Part shown: one piece after another, positions 15,803 to 25,775 of the stretch
Layout of the letters: each line of letters opens with the position of its first letter
Position numbering within the stretch: the first letter of the stretch is position 1
Source of the DNA: Streptomyces albidus (ex Kaewkla and Franco 2022)
Lineage (GTDB): Bacteria > Actinomycetota > Actinomycetes > Streptomycetales > Streptomycetaceae
Assembly: GCF_013870515.1 (NCBI RefSeq)
Contig: NZ_JACBXA010000037.1
Coordinates: forward strand, 1-35,321
Reading direction: 5' to 3'
DNA: 35,321 bases
Position numbers and translations under genes: made by a program
The notes under the pieces: generated by a model
The model's database searches: none
The model's input: the letters and a program-made list of their open reading frames with translations, nothing else
What the model was told of the DNA's origin: nothing

Positions 15803-17416
15803 ATGAGTGCGTACGCGGACGGGGCGGGAGAGCTTGGAGAGTCCGGGGAGGAGGCCGGAGGCCGCCCCGGCGTGACGAGCGGCGCCGTCGGCGTGGACGG
15901 CGTCGGAGAGCTGTCCGTCGGAAGCGTGACGTATCCCGCCGCGGACGCTGCGCCCTCGCCCCCCGCCCCTCCCGGCCCGCCTGAGCCGCGGTCCGGAGGA
16001 CGGTCACGCCCGGAGACCGTCCTCAGCCGCGGCTATCGCGCGCTGACGCTGGGCATCGTCTCGGTGATCTTCCTCATCGCCTTCGAGGCGATGGCCGTGG
16101 GCACCGCGATGCCCGTCGCGGCCGACGAGCTCAACGGCGTGTCCGCCTACGCCTTCGCCTTCTCCGCCCTCTTCACCACCGCCCTCCTCGGCATGGTCGT
16201 CTCCGGCCAGTGGTGCGACCGGCGTGGGCCCTTGGCCCCGGTCGCCACCGGGATAGGGGCGTTCGCGGCGGGTCTCGTCCTGTCCGGCACGGCCGTCACC
16301 ATGTGGATCTTCGTGCTGGGGCGCGCGCTTCAGGGCGTCGGCGGCGGGCTGGTCATCGTGGCGCTGTACGTCACCGTCAGCCGCGCCTATCCCGAGCGGC
16401 TGCGTCCTCCCGTCATGGCGTCGTTCGCCGCGGCGTGGGTGGTGCCCGCGGTGGTGGGGCCGCTGATCGCCGGTTCGGTCACCCAGCACCTGGGCTGGCG
16501 CTGGGTGTTCCTCGGCATTCCGGTGCTGGTGGCGGTGCCGCTGGCCGTGATGATGCCGGCGCTGCGCCGCTCAGCGTCCGGTCCGCCGCCCGGCGTGGGA
16601 GCTGCCGGGCCAGTGGACCGGCAGCGACTGAGGTTCGCGGGGGCACTGGCAGTCGGAGCGGGGCTGTTGCAGTACGCGGGGCAGGAGTTGAGCCCCTTGG
16701 CCCTCGTGCCGGCGACAGCCGGCGCAGCCCTGCTCGTACCGGCCGCGCTGCGGCTCCTGCCACCCGGGACGTATCGCGCCGCGCGTGGACTGCCCGCCGT
16801 CGTGCTGCTGCGCGGGATGGCCGCGGGCGGGTTCGTGGTGGCGGAGAGCTTCGTGCCGCTGATGCTGGTCAGCCAGCGCGGACTGTCGGTCACCATGGCC
16901 GGGTTGGCGCTGGCGGCGGGCGGCGCGACGTGGGCGCTCGGCTCGTTCACGCAGTCGCGCGCAGAGTTGGGCCCGTACAGGGAGCGGCTGGCGCAGGGCG
17001 GAATGGTGCTCGTGACGTGCGGCGTCGCGTACTCGCCCGTGGTGCTGATGCACGCGGTGCCGGTGTGGACCCTGGCCGTTGCGATGTCCGTCGCGTGCTA
17101 CGGGATGGGGCTGGTCATCGGATCGACGAGCGTGCTGCTGCTCCAGCTCTCCGCGCCGGAGGAGACCGGCAAGAACTCGGCCGCGCTGCAGATGTCCGAC
17201 AGCCTCTCCAACGTCGTGCTGCTCGCGGCCACGGGCGCGGCGTTCGCGTGGTGCGGGGGCGGTTCGGTGAGCGTCGGCGCGCACGGGCCGTCGTCCGGAA
17301 GCGGAGGCGGTGCGGCGGGCGGTCAGCCACTCGCCTTCGTGGCGGTGTACGCGGTCTCGGCGGTGGTGTGTGCGGGAGCGGTGGCCGTGGCGGGGCGGAT
17401 GCGTGTGAAGGGCTGA
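15803..17416 (+). CDS. MFS transporter (DHA2-like drug/metabolite exporter)
   Basis: The 537-aa membrane protein has a 70-residue Gly/Pro/Ala-rich N-terminal extension that should lie in the cytoplasm, then many hydrophobic helices. GQWCDRRGPLAPVATG is the loop 2-3 MFS signature (GxxxDRxGRR type), and GRALQGVGGGL fits the motif B/C region of proton-driven drug exporters. Substrate cannot be inferred. The long start is supported by the -10-like TACCGT six bases before it. The 3' flank repeats the end of the gene imperfectly (AAGGGCTGAC at 17408 and again near 17492). It stands alone between a divergent hydrolase and the DUF6226-like gene. Confidence 0.85.
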   Translation: MSAYADGAGELGESGEEAGGRPGVTSGAVGVDGVGELSVGSVTYPAADAAPSPPAPPGPPEPRSGGRSRPETVLSRGYRALTLGIVSVIFLIAFEAMAVGTAMPVAADELNGVSAYAFAFSALFTTALLGMVVSGQWCDRRGPLAPVATGIGAFAAGLVLSGTAVTMWIFVLGRALQGVGGGLVIVALYVTVSRAYPERLRPPVMASFAAAWVVPAVVGPLIAGSVTQHLGWRWVFLGIPVLVAVPLAVMMPALRRSASGPPPGVGAAGPVDRQRLRFAGALAVGAGLLQYAGQELSPLALVPATAGAALLVPAALRLLPPGTYRAARGLPAVVLLRGMAAGGFVVAESFVPLMLVSQRGLSVTMAGLALAAGGATWALGSFTQSRAELGPYRERLAQGGMVLVTCGVAYSPVVLMHAVPVWTLAVAMSVACYGMGLVIGSTSVLLLQLSAPEETGKNSAALQMSDSLSNVVLLAATGAAFAWCGGGSVSVGAHGPSSGSGGGAAGGQPLAFVAVYAVSAVVCAGAVAVAGRMRVKG

Positions 17417-17563
17417 CCGTGCGCGGACGGACGCGAACATGGGCCGCGGGGCGCGGGATGCGGGCAGGAACGCACGGTGCGGACGCGCGCAAGGGCTGAC
17501 ACCGTGCGCGTCGAAGCCAACGCGCCCCCAAGGGCTGTGTGGTGGGGGGCGCCGGAAAATCGC

Positions 17564-17599
17564 GTGATCCCCTGGCGGGCCCCGTCGTAGGTTCGTCCG
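17564..17599 (+). promoter_or_regulatory. Candidate leaderless promoter of the DUF6226-like gene
   Basis: GTGATC (17564-17569) and TAGGTT (17588-17593) are separated by 18 bases. The -10 lies exactly six bases before ATG 17600, and no Shine-Dalgarno sequence is present, so transcription probably begins at the start codon. Confidence 0.5.
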
Positions 17600-18253
17600 A
17601 TGGAAACCCAGAGACTCCTCGACGCCGTCGCGGAGGCGTTCGCCGCGACCGGCGCCGGGACGGCGTCGTGGCCGCACCCGCATCCGGGCGGCGAGGGCCC
17701 GCTCGACGAGGAGTACGAGCGGTGCCTCGACCCCGGCAAGTACCGCATCCTCGGGGCCCGCGCGGAGGCCTGGGTGCAGGCCCTCACCGGCCTCGGCCTC
17801 GCCGACGTCGAAGAGGTCGCTGACCCCTCGCGGACGTGGCGGGACGACGAGACGGGGATGGAACTCGAGCGGGCCGTTCGACTGCGGCCCCACGAGGCCG
17901 CCGCGAGCCCGCTGCTTCTGGGCTTCGCCTCACTGGACGGCATCCCCGACGCGGTGATCCGCATCGGCGCGGGAGATCCCGCGGTGGCCGTGGGGCAGGG
18001 GCCCGCCTGTGGTTGCGACGCCTGCGACGACGGCTCGGAAAGCCTCCTGAAGGAGTTCGACGAGGACGTGCTGGCCGTCGTGACCGGCGATTTCCTGCAT
18101 GTGAGCAGCCCCAACGGCACCATCTCAGCGAGCGGTTCGGGCTGGTCCGCGACCGGTGACTTCGCAGGCCGGGGAGACATCGACGCGTTGCTGAGCGAGG
18201 CGCGCGAGGGGCGTTCCCGGCATCGCGTGGTGCTGGGCGGACCGTGGTGGTGA
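17600..18253 (+). CDS. Uncharacterised DUF6226-like protein
   Basis: The 217-aa soluble protein has no signal or membrane segment. From memory it resembles the DUF6226 family of actinobacteria. Landmarks are LDEEYERCLDPGKYRIL near residue 40, a Cys cluster ACGCDACDDGSE near residue 138 that could bind a metal or be redox-active, and a C-terminus ending in VVLGGPWW. No function is known to me. The ATG at 17600 is supported by the TAGGTT promoter element six bases before it. It lies just upstream of lysR, separated by 65 bases with lysR's own promoter, so joint function is not implied. Confidence 0.7.
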   Translation: METQRLLDAVAEAFAATGAGTASWPHPHPGGEGPLDEEYERCLDPGKYRILGARAEAWVQALTGLGLADVEEVADPSRTWRDDETGMELERAVRLRPHEAAASPLLLGFASLDGIPDAVIRIGAGDPAVAVGQGPACGCDACDDGSESLLKEFDEDVLAVVTGDFLHVSSPNGTISASGSGWSATGDFAGRGDIDALLSEAREGRSRHRVVLGGPWW

Positions 18254-18284
18254 CGGCTGATCCCTAAGCGCGGATGCGGGGATG

Positions 18285-18318
18285 TTGCCGTGGCCCAAAA
18301 CCTGCTTATGGTTCTTGC
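18285..18318 (+). promoter_or_regulatory. Leaderless lysR promoter with overlapping operator-like motif
   Basis: TTGCCG (18285-18290) and TATGGT (18307-18312) are 16 bases apart, and the -10 lies six bases before ATG 18319. CTGCTTATGG (18302-18311) overlaps the -10 and sits inside AACC-N7-GGTT, a dyad with the T/A-rich centre usual for LysR sites. Its exact reverse complement recurs at 19277-19286, before the thiol dioxygenase gene, so it is a likely autoregulatory site. Confidence 0.55.
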
Positions 18319-19224
18319 ATGTTCGACTCGCGGCACATACGGACGTTCCACGAAGTGGTGCGCGCCGGCTCGTACTCGGCTGCCGCGCGGACGCTCGGCT
18401 ACACCCAGCCGGCGATCACCCAGCAGATGAAGGCCCTGGAGCGGTCGGTCGGGACGCCCCTGTTCATACGGGTGGGGCGGCAGATGCGGCTCACCGAGGC
18501 GGGCGAGGCGCTGGAGCGGCATGCCGGGGAGATCCTGGGGAGCATCGCGGTCGCGCAGCAGCAGATGACGGCGATCACGCGGCTGCGCTCGGGACGCGTG
18601 AGGATGTGCGCCTTCCCGAGTGCCGCGGCCACTCTCGTACCGGAGGCGCTCGCAAGGCTGGCCGCCGAACACCCCGGTGTCCGCGTGGAGTTGCAGGAGG
18701 GCGAGCCGCCGGATTCGCTGGGCCGCGTGGCGGAGGGCGAGTGCGACATCACCCTCGCCTTCACCTATCCCGGCCTCCACGAGCAGGTGCCGGAAGGTCT
18801 GGTCGAAATCCCGTTGATGGAGGACCAGCTGACCGTGCTGCTGCCGACCGGGCATCCGATGGCCCGGCGGCGGGCCGTCAAGCTCGTGGAGCTGGCGGAG
18901 GAGCGCTGGATCGCGGGATGTCTGCGCTGCCGGGCCAACTTCCTCCACGAGTGCGCCGAGTTGGGCTTCGCGCCCGATGTCGCCTTCACCACGGACGACA
19001 CCTTGGTGGTGCAGAGCCTCGTCGCCGAAGGGCTGGGCATCGCGATGATGCCCGGGCTGGTGCTCGACTTCCTCGTGCACCGGAAGGTCACCGGACGGGC
19101 CCTCGATCCTGCCTCCCGCCGGCAGGTCTCCGCGTACGTGCTGCGTGAGCACCTGGAGATCCCCGCGACCGCTCTGGTGCTGGAGGAGCTGAAGGCGGTC
19201 TCGGGCAACCGCGTGGGTTGCTAG
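18319..19224 (+). CDS. LysR-family transcriptional regulator
   Basis: The 301-aa protein has the N-terminal winged helix of LysR regulators (residues 1-60; SYSAAARTLGYTQPAITQQMKALE is the recognition region), a linker helix and a two-lobed effector domain. The effector domain carries GCLRCRANFLHEC, with three Cys near residues 202-213, and TTDDTLVVQSLVAEGLGIAMMP, typical of one large Streptomyces subgroup. ATG 18319 is chosen over an upstream in-frame start because a -10 element ends six bases before it. The next two genes on the same strand encode a thiol dioxygenase and a YeiH exporter. A motif shared by both promoter regions suggests that it controls them as well as itself. Confidence 0.9.
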   Translation: MFDSRHIRTFHEVVRAGSYSAAARTLGYTQPAITQQMKALERSVGTPLFIRVGRQMRLTEAGEALERHAGEILGSIAVAQQQMTAITRLRSGRVRMCAFPSAAATLVPEALARLAAEHPGVRVELQEGEPPDSLGRVAEGECDITLAFTYPGLHEQVPEGLVEIPLMEDQLTVLLPTGHPMARRRAVKLVELAEERWIAGCLRCRANFLHECAELGFAPDVAFTTDDTLVVQSLVAEGLGIAMMPGLVLDFLVHRKVTGRALDPASRRQVSAYVLREHLEIPATALVLEELKAVSGNRVGC

Positions 19225-19276
19225 ACGCGGCCCGGTGAGCGCTCCTCCCGTCCGCCGCCGTTCCCCAACCCCGTAT

Positions 19277-19286
19277 CCATAAGCAG
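19277..19286 (+). promoter_or_regulatory. Operator-like CCATAAGCAG before the thiol dioxygenase gene
   Basis: CCATAAGCAG is the exact reverse complement of the motif in the lysR promoter (18302-18311). It lies about 65 bases before the chosen ATG, a distance suited to LysR-type activation. Neighbouring TAT extends the A/T-rich core. Confidence 0.5.
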
Positions 19287-19350
19287 TTGTTGGACAGCGC
19301 CCAAGGAACCGTCGTTGGACGTGATGGATCACTGCCGTCACGCTGCGAGC

Positions 19351-19947
19351 ATGGCCACTTCGACGACGCATCAGACCGCGAGCGCCCGCACGGGCCGCCG
19401 GACGACCGCGCGGCTCGACGCCTTCGTCGAGGAGGTGCGCGAAGTCGTCGGCCGGGGGATGGCGCCGGACGTCACGGCCTACCTCGTCGGCGAGAAGCTG
19501 GCCCCGCATCTGGGTGTCGACGGGAGCGACGGCCTGCTCACACCGGAGCAGCACGAGGGCGACCCCGAGCGCTACCGCCAGCACCTTCTGCACGCCGAGA
19601 CCGACGGAAGCTTCTCGATCGTCGGCCTGGTCTGGCTGCCCGGTCAGTGCACGTCCGTGCACGACCATGTCTCCTGGTGCGTCACGGGAGTTCACCAGGG
19701 TGAGGAGCACGAGCGGCGCTATCGGCTGCTCCCCGCGGACGCTCCCGGAGGAAGCGCGCGGCTCGTCGCGACCGAGGACGTGATCAACCCCGTCGGGGCC
19801 GTCTGCGGCTTCGCCCCGCCCGGCGACATACACAAGGTGTGGAACGGCTGCCGGGAGAAGGCCATTTCGATCCACGTCTACGGCGCGGACATCTCCCGCC
19901 TGGGCAGCAGCGTGCGCCGCGTGTACGAGCTGCCGGCGGACCGCTGA
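19351..19947 (+). CDS. Cupin thiol dioxygenase, Gln type (3-mercaptopropionate/cysteine dioxygenase family)
   Basis: The 198-aa non-haem iron enzyme belongs to the cysteine dioxygenase family, which oxidises thiols to sulfinates. Iron ligands are His104, His106 (VHDHVSW) and His161 (DIHKVWN). The Ser173-His175-Tyr177 triad (SIHVY) is intact. At the position of substrate-binding Arg60 of mammalian cysteine dioxygenase there is Gln77 (YRQHLL), the feature of Gln-type enzymes such as 3-mercaptopropionate dioxygenase. Cys110 lies close to the place of the mammalian Cys-Tyr crosslink. Start ATG 19351 is preferred because the codons before it do not look coding; TTG 19315 with AAGGAA six bases upstream is an alternative. 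The stop overlaps the ATG of the exporter gene. Confidence 0.85.
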   Translation: MATSTTHQTASARTGRRTTARLDAFVEEVREVVGRGMAPDVTAYLVGEKLAPHLGVDGSDGLLTPEQHEGDPERYRQHLLHAETDGSFSIVGLVWLPGQCTSVHDHVSWCVTGVHQGEEHERRYRLLPADAPGGSARLVATEDVINPVGAVCGFAPPGDIHKVWNGCREKAISIHVYGADISRLGSSVRRVYELPADR

Positions 19948-21128
19948 TGGCGCTGCTGGGGGAGCGGCCGGCGTCGGACGACAACTCGGTGCGGGCAGGC
20001 ACGCTTCCAGCCGTTTCCGCCCCCGTCGCGCCTCCCGCCTCCGCCGTACCTCCCGCCGCGCCCCCTGTCGCAAAAGCCGCGGAGCCCCGTCCCGTACGCC
20101 CGCCCGGCAAGCTCCTCGGTCTGGCGCTGGCCTCATTGGGCGTCGTCGCCGCCTCCGGTGTGCACCTGCTCGTCCCGGCCGTGCCGATGCTGACCGCCGC
20201 CGTGGTGCTCGGCATCGTCGCGGCGCATCTGCCCGGTGCGCGCACGCTCGTACGGGGACCCGCCCGGCCCGGCCTGACGCTGGCCGGCAAGAGGCTGATG
20301 CGGCTCGGAGTGGTGCTTCTCGGGCTGAAGTTGAGCGTGGGCGACATCCTCGGGCTCGGCTGGGCGACCGTCGGGATGGTGATCGTCGTCGTCGCGGCGA
20401 CCTTCGCCGGGACGCAGTGGCTCGGCATGAAACTCGGCCTCCCCGGGGACCAGCCGCTTCTCATCGCGACCGGCTACTCGATCTGCGGCGCGTCGGCGAT
20501 CTGCGCGGTCAGCGAGGTGCGGGAGAGCGAGGAGCGGGACGTCGCCACGTCCGTCGCCCTGGTCACCCTGTGCGGCACGCTGGCCATCGCCGTACTGCCG
20601 CTGCTGCACCATCCGCTCGGCCTGGACGACGGGCAGTTCGGCCGCTGGATCGGAGCGGGCGTGCACGACGTCGGGCAGGTGGTGGCCGCCGCCCAGACGG
20701 CCGGCCCGCACGCGCTCGGCCAGGCCGTGCTGGTGAAGCTGATGCGTGTGGCGCTGCTGGCTCCGCTGGTGGCGGCGGTGGTGCTGTCCGTACGGATGCG
20801 CCGTGACGCGGCGGCGAAGACCGGCTCCGGCCCGGAAGGGCACGGCTCCGGAGCCGGCGCGGTTCGACGTCCGCCGCTCGTCCCCCTGTTCGTCGTCGGC
20901 TTCCTCGTCATGGTCGCCGCGCGGACGACGGGTTGGCTGCCCGTGAGCGTGCTCGACGTGGCGCAGACCGCGCAGGAACTGCTCCTCGCCGCCGCCCTGT
21001 TCGGGCTCGGCAGCGCGGTGCACCTGCCCACGCTGGCGCGTACGGGAGGACGGGTCGCCGCGCTCGGACTCTGCTCGTGGGTGGTCATCGCGGGCGTCTC
21101 GTACGGGGGCGTGCTGCTGACGGCGTGA
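19947..21128 (+). CDS. YeiH-family putative sulfate/sulfite exporter
   Basis: The 393-aa membrane protein has a Pro/Ala-rich cytoplasmic N-terminus (about 50 residues), then around ten hydrophobic helices. GYSICGASAICAV and GAGVHDVGQVVAAAQ are the signature segments of the YeiH family (PF03601), members of which are linked to sulfite or sulfate efflux. Its ATG overlaps the dioxygenase stop (TGATG, 19945-19949), so the two are translationally coupled. An operon joining thiol oxidation to export of the resulting sulfur oxyanion makes metabolic sense. The substrate is inferred from family and context only. Confidence 0.85.
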   Translation: MALLGERPASDDNSVRAGTLPAVSAPVAPPASAVPPAAPPVAKAAEPRPVRPPGKLLGLALASLGVVAASGVHLLVPAVPMLTAAVVLGIVAAHLPGARTLVRGPARPGLTLAGKRLMRLGVVLLGLKLSVGDILGLGWATVGMVIVVVAATFAGTQWLGMKLGLPGDQPLLIATGYSICGASAICAVSEVRESEERDVATSVALVTLCGTLAIAVLPLLHHPLGLDDGQFGRWIGAGVHDVGQVVAAAQTAGPHALGQAVLVKLMRVALLAPLVAAVVLSVRMRRDAAAKTGSGPEGHGSGAGAVRRPPLVPLFVVGFLVMVAARTTGWLPVSVLDVAQTAQELLLAAALFGLGSAVHLPTLARTGGRVAALGLCSWVVIAGVSYGGVLLTA

Positions 21129-21265
21129 GCGCCGCCCGGCCGCTGGTGCGCCCGGGAGAAACCGGGCTCCCCCGGAGACTGTCACACGGGCTCGGTAGGC
21201 TGACTCGGTTCCGTACGACAAGCGGCCACGCCCAGTTCGCCCGCGCACCGACACCACCGGAGACC

Positions 21266-23056
21266 GTGACTACCAGCACTTCCTCCACCAGCCACCACCT
21301 CTCGCCCGCCTTCCCCGGCCGCGCCCCGTGGGGTACGGCCAGCAAGCTGCGCGCCTGGCAGCAGGGTGCGATGGACGCGTATCTCGAGCAGCAGCCACGC
21401 GACTTCCTCGCCGTCGCGACTCCCGGCGCCGGGAAGACGACCTTCGCGCTCACCCTCGCCTCGTGGCTGCTGCACCACCACGTCGTGCAGCAGGTGACCG
21501 TCGTGGCACCCACGGAGCACCTGAAGAAGCAGTGGGCCGAGGCGGCCGCGCGTATAGGCATCAAGCTGGACCCGGACTACAGCGCGGGCCCGCTCAGCAA
21601 GGAGTACCACGGCGTCGCGGTGACGTACGCGGGCGTCGGCGTACGGCCCATGCTCCACCGCAACCGTGTCGAGCAGCGCAAGACGCTCGTCATCCTCGAC
21701 GAGATCCATCACGCGGGCGACAGCCGCTCCTGGGGGGAGGCGTGCCAGGAGGCGTTCGAACCGGCCGCGCGCCGGCTCGCGCTCACCGGCACCCCCTTCC
21801 GCTCCGACACCAACCCGATCCCGTTCGTCGACTACGCGGAGGACGCCCACGGAGTGCGCCGCTCCGTCGCCGACTACACCTACGGCTACGGCAACGCGCT
21901 GGGCGACGGCGTCGTGCGGCCCGTCATCTTCCTCTCCTACAGCGGCAACATGCGCTGGCGCACCAAGGCGGGCGACGAGATCGCCGCCCGGCTCGGCGAA
22001 CCGATGACGAAGGACGCGGTCTCCCAGGCATGGCGCACCGCACTCGACCCGCACGGCGAGTGGATGCCCGCCGTCCTCGGCGCGGCGGACCGGCGGCTGA
22101 CCGAGGTGCGCAAGTCCATCCCGGACGCGGGCGGCCTGGTCATCGCCAGCGACCAGGACTCGGCGCGCGCCTACGCGAAACTCCTGCGTGAGATCACGGG
22201 AGTCTCCGCCTCCCTCGTCCTCTCCGACGACGGCGGCGCCTCACAGCGCATCGACGACTTCCGCGCCTCGCAGGACCGTTGGATGGTCGCGGTGCGCATG
22301 GTCTCGGAGGGCGTGGACGTGCCCCGGCTCGCGGTCGGCGTCTACGCGACCACGATCTCCACGCCGCTCTTCTTCGCGCAGGCCGTGGGCCGGTTCGTGC
22401 GGTCGAGGCGGCGCGGTGAGACGGCGTCCGTCTTCCTGCCGACCATCCCGATGCTGATGAGCTTCGCGAACGAGATGGAGGTCGAGCGCGACCACGTGCT
22501 CGACAAGCCGAAGAAGGACAACGAGGACCCGTACGCGGAGGAGGCGGACCTCCTCGCGGAGGCCGAGCGCGAGCAGGACGAGGACACGGGCGAAGGGGAC
22601 GAACTCCCCTTCGAGGCGCTGGAGTCGGACGCCGTCTTCGACCGGGTGATGTACGACGGCGCCGAGTTCGGCATGCAGGCGCACCCCGGGAGCGAGGAGG
22701 AGCAGGACTACCTCGGTATCCCCGGACTGCTGGAACCGGAGCAGGTGCAGACACTGCTCCAGAAACGTCAGGCGCGGCAGATCTCGCACAGCAAGAAGCG
22801 GCCCGACGCCGACGCGGACCTCCTCGAACTCCCCGCGGACCGGCGGCCGGTGGTCACCCACAAGGAACTGTTGGAACTGCGCAAGCAGTTGAACAACCTG
22901 GTGGGTGCGTACGTGCATCAGAGCGGCAAGCCGCACGGCGTGATCCACAACGAGCTGCGCCGGGTGTGCGGAGGGCCGCCGAGCGCGGAGGCCACGGCGG
23001 GCCAGCTGGAGCAGCGCATCGCGAAGGTGCGGGAGTGGGCCACGCGGATGCGGTGA
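21266..23056 (+). CDS. SF2 DEAD/DEAH-box helicase
   Basis: The 596-aa protein has two RecA-like lobes. Motifs: Walker A ATPGAGKTT (residues 51-59), motif II DEIH (145-148), motif III LTGTPFRSD, and in the second lobe VSEGVDVPRLAVGVYA and FFAQAVGRFVRS (motifs V and VI). A Glu/Asp-rich insertion follows at about 415-450. The C-terminal part, with PHGVIHNELRRVCGGPP, is typical of a conserved actinobacterial helicase family and may bind nucleic acid. The precise role is unknown; DNA repair or RNA processing are possible. The frame is open far upstream through the exporter gene, so GTG 21266 was chosen by domain start; GGAG lies only 3 bases before it. TAGGCT at about 21196 may be its -10. Confidence 0.88.
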   Translation: MTTSTSSTSHHLSPAFPGRAPWGTASKLRAWQQGAMDAYLEQQPRDFLAVATPGAGKTTFALTLASWLLHHHVVQQVTVVAPTEHLKKQWAEAAARIGIKLDPDYSAGPLSKEYHGVAVTYAGVGVRPMLHRNRVEQRKTLVILDEIHHAGDSRSWGEACQEAFEPAARRLALTGTPFRSDTNPIPFVDYAEDAHGVRRSVADYTYGYGNALGDGVVRPVIFLSYSGNMRWRTKAGDEIAARLGEPMTKDAVSQAWRTALDPHGEWMPAVLGAADRRLTEVRKSIPDAGGLVIASDQDSARAYAKLLREITGVSASLVLSDDGGASQRIDDFRASQDRWMVAVRMVSEGVDVPRLAVGVYATTISTPLFFAQAVGRFVRSRRRGETASVFLPTIPMLMSFANEMEVERDHVLDKPKKDNEDPYAEEADLLAEAEREQDEDTGEGDELPFEALESDAVFDRVMYDGAEFGMQAHPGSEEEQDYLGIPGLLEPEQVQTLLQKRQARQISHSKKRPDADADLLELPADRRPVVTHKELLELRKQLNNLVGAYVHQSGKPHGVIHNELRRVCGGPPSAEATAGQLEQRIAKVREWATRMR

Positions 23057-23111
23057 CTCCCGGCGGGCGGGATGTCGTTGGCGCGGGTCCTTTCGGGTGC
23101 GTGCCGCTCCG

Positions 23112-23137
23112 CGCACGCATGTCCGGACACGCATGCC
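23112..23137 (+). promoter_or_regulatory. Palindrome upstream of gdhA
   Basis: In the 290-base gap 23057-23346, TGTCCGGACA (23120-23129) is a perfect 10-bp palindrome flanked by CGCACGCA and CGCATGCC. It may be a protein-binding site for gdhA control or part of a helicase terminator. Nothing else clear was seen in the gap. Confidence 0.3.
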
Positions 23138-23298
23138 CACGCGTCCCGCCCCCTTCCGTCCGGTGGGCGGCCTCCCGCTGTCGGTACCTGACGTTCCTCG
23201 GGGGTCGTGCGGGGCTTCGTACAGGTTCTCCGACGCCGGGTGACACAGGTTTCGCCGCGCGGCGAGAGTGGGCGTGAGGAGTGGTCTCCGTCACGTAG

Positions 23299-24723
<1,425 letters not shown>

Positions 24724-24738
24724 GGCGCGGCCCTCGGG

Positions 24739-24768
24739 GCGGGCTCGTGCAGGGATTCACGGGCCCGC
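24739..24768 (+). terminator. Strong hairpin after gdhA
   Basis: Bases 24739-24749 pair with 24758-24768 over 11 bp with one G-T wobble and an 8-base loop, starting 15 bases after the gdhA stop. No T-tract follows, but stem strength and place fit a terminator. Confidence 0.65.
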
Positions 24769-24949
24769 AACGGGGCGGTGGGGGACACGGTGTTTTCTGG
24801 TCGATCTTCGCCTCTCCGCGATCAGATGTGACCGGATTCTGGACAGACTCTTCCGGTCAGCGGTGTCGATCGCTAAGTTTCCCGTCACACAACGCCCCCC
24901 TGGTAGCGCCCCCCACCCCGTGCCGCCACTCACCCACGAGAGGAGCGTC

Positions 24950-25594
24950 GTGACAGCGGAGACCTCTCAGACGCTCGACAGGGGACTGCGTGTCCTCAAG
25001 CTGCTCGCCGACACCGATCACGGCCTGACCGTGACCGAGCTGTCCAACAAGCTCGGTGTCAACCGCACAGTCGTGTACCGCCTGCTGGCCACGCTGGAAC
25101 AGCACGCGCTGGTCCGCCGGGACCTGGGCGGGCGTGCACGGGTCGGGCTCGGGGTGCTGCGGCTGGGCCGCCAGGTGCACCCGCTCGTACGGGAAGCGGC
25201 GCTTCCGGCGCTGCGCTCGCTGGCCGAGGAGGTCGGCGCCACCGCGCACCTCACCCTCGTCGACGGCACGGAGGCGCTGGCCGTCGCCGTGGTCGAGCCG
25301 AGCTGGACCGACTACCACGTGGCGTACCGCACCGGATTCCGGCACCCCCTCGACCGGGGGGCCGCGGGCCGAGCCGTACTCATGGGCCGCGGCCCCGAGA
25401 AGGACCTGGGCCCCGGCTTCGTACTCACGCACGGCGAACTGGAGGCCGGCGCGAGCGGAGCCGCAGCCCCCGTACGCGGTGTGACCGGCATCGAGGGGAG
25501 CGTGGGCGTGGTCATGCTCATCGACGCGGTCCCGCAGCAGGTGGGGGAGCGCGTGGTGAAGGCGGCGCAGGAAGTCGCCGACGCACTGCGCTGA
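24950..25594 (+). CDS. IclR-family transcriptional regulator
   Basis: The 214-aa protein has an N-terminal winged helix (TLDRGLRVLKLLADTDHGLT, then LSNKLGVNRTVVYRLLATLE) and a C-terminal GAF-like effector domain (about 80-210). The effector domain is a little short for the family (usual proteins are about 250 aa), with a reduced loop near 150-165. GTG 24950 is supported by GAGAGGAG just upstream. It lies downstream of gdhA behind a terminator, with its own promoter region (24769-24949), and its targets cannot be read from the sequence. Control of gdhA or of amino-acid catabolism is possible but unsupported. Confidence 0.88.
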   Translation: MTAETSQTLDRGLRVLKLLADTDHGLTVTELSNKLGVNRTVVYRLLATLEQHALVRRDLGGRARVGLGVLRLGRQVHPLVREAALPALRSLAEEVGATAHLTLVDGTEALAVAVVEPSWTDYHVAYRTGFRHPLDRGAAGRAVLMGRGPEKDLGPGFVLTHGELEAGASGAAAPVRGVTGIEGSVGVVMLIDAVPQQVGERVVKAAQEVADALR

Positions 25595-25763
25595 CAGCCG
25601 TCGGCAGGGAGGCCGCAGCCACCGCTCCTCGCCGCCTGGGCCTGTCCTTACGCGCCCTCGGAAGCCCCCGGAACGTCAGCCGACTGTGCTCGCGCAGTGA
25701 GCGTGCCGCGGGGCGACCGTGATGGAGCCCGAGGTACCGGACGAGGCGGCCGCCAACGGTTGT

Positions 25764-25775
25764 TAGGTTGCCGGG
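25764..25775 (+). promoter_or_regulatory. Candidate leaderless promoter of the S16 protease gene
   Basis: TAGGTT (25764-25769) lies exactly six bases before GTG 25776, and no ribosome site precedes the start. No convincing -35 is seen at the usual distance. Confidence 0.45.

Noticed and set aside
17407..17510. Inverted repeat and duplicated gene end after the MFS gene (CCGTGCG ... CGCACGG)
   Set aside because: Arms are about 50 bases apart and the repeats imperfect, so neither a terminator nor a mobile element can be claimed.
17323..20136. A 937-codon minus-strand open frame across the DUF6226, lysR and dioxygenase genes
   Set aside because: It is a shadow of three recognised plus-strand genes and shows no protein motif; long antisense frames are expected at this GC content.
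22241..23140. Minus-strand open frame opposite the helicase C-terminal half
   Set aside because: Low-complexity composition; the helicase motifs on the plus strand fix the coding strand.
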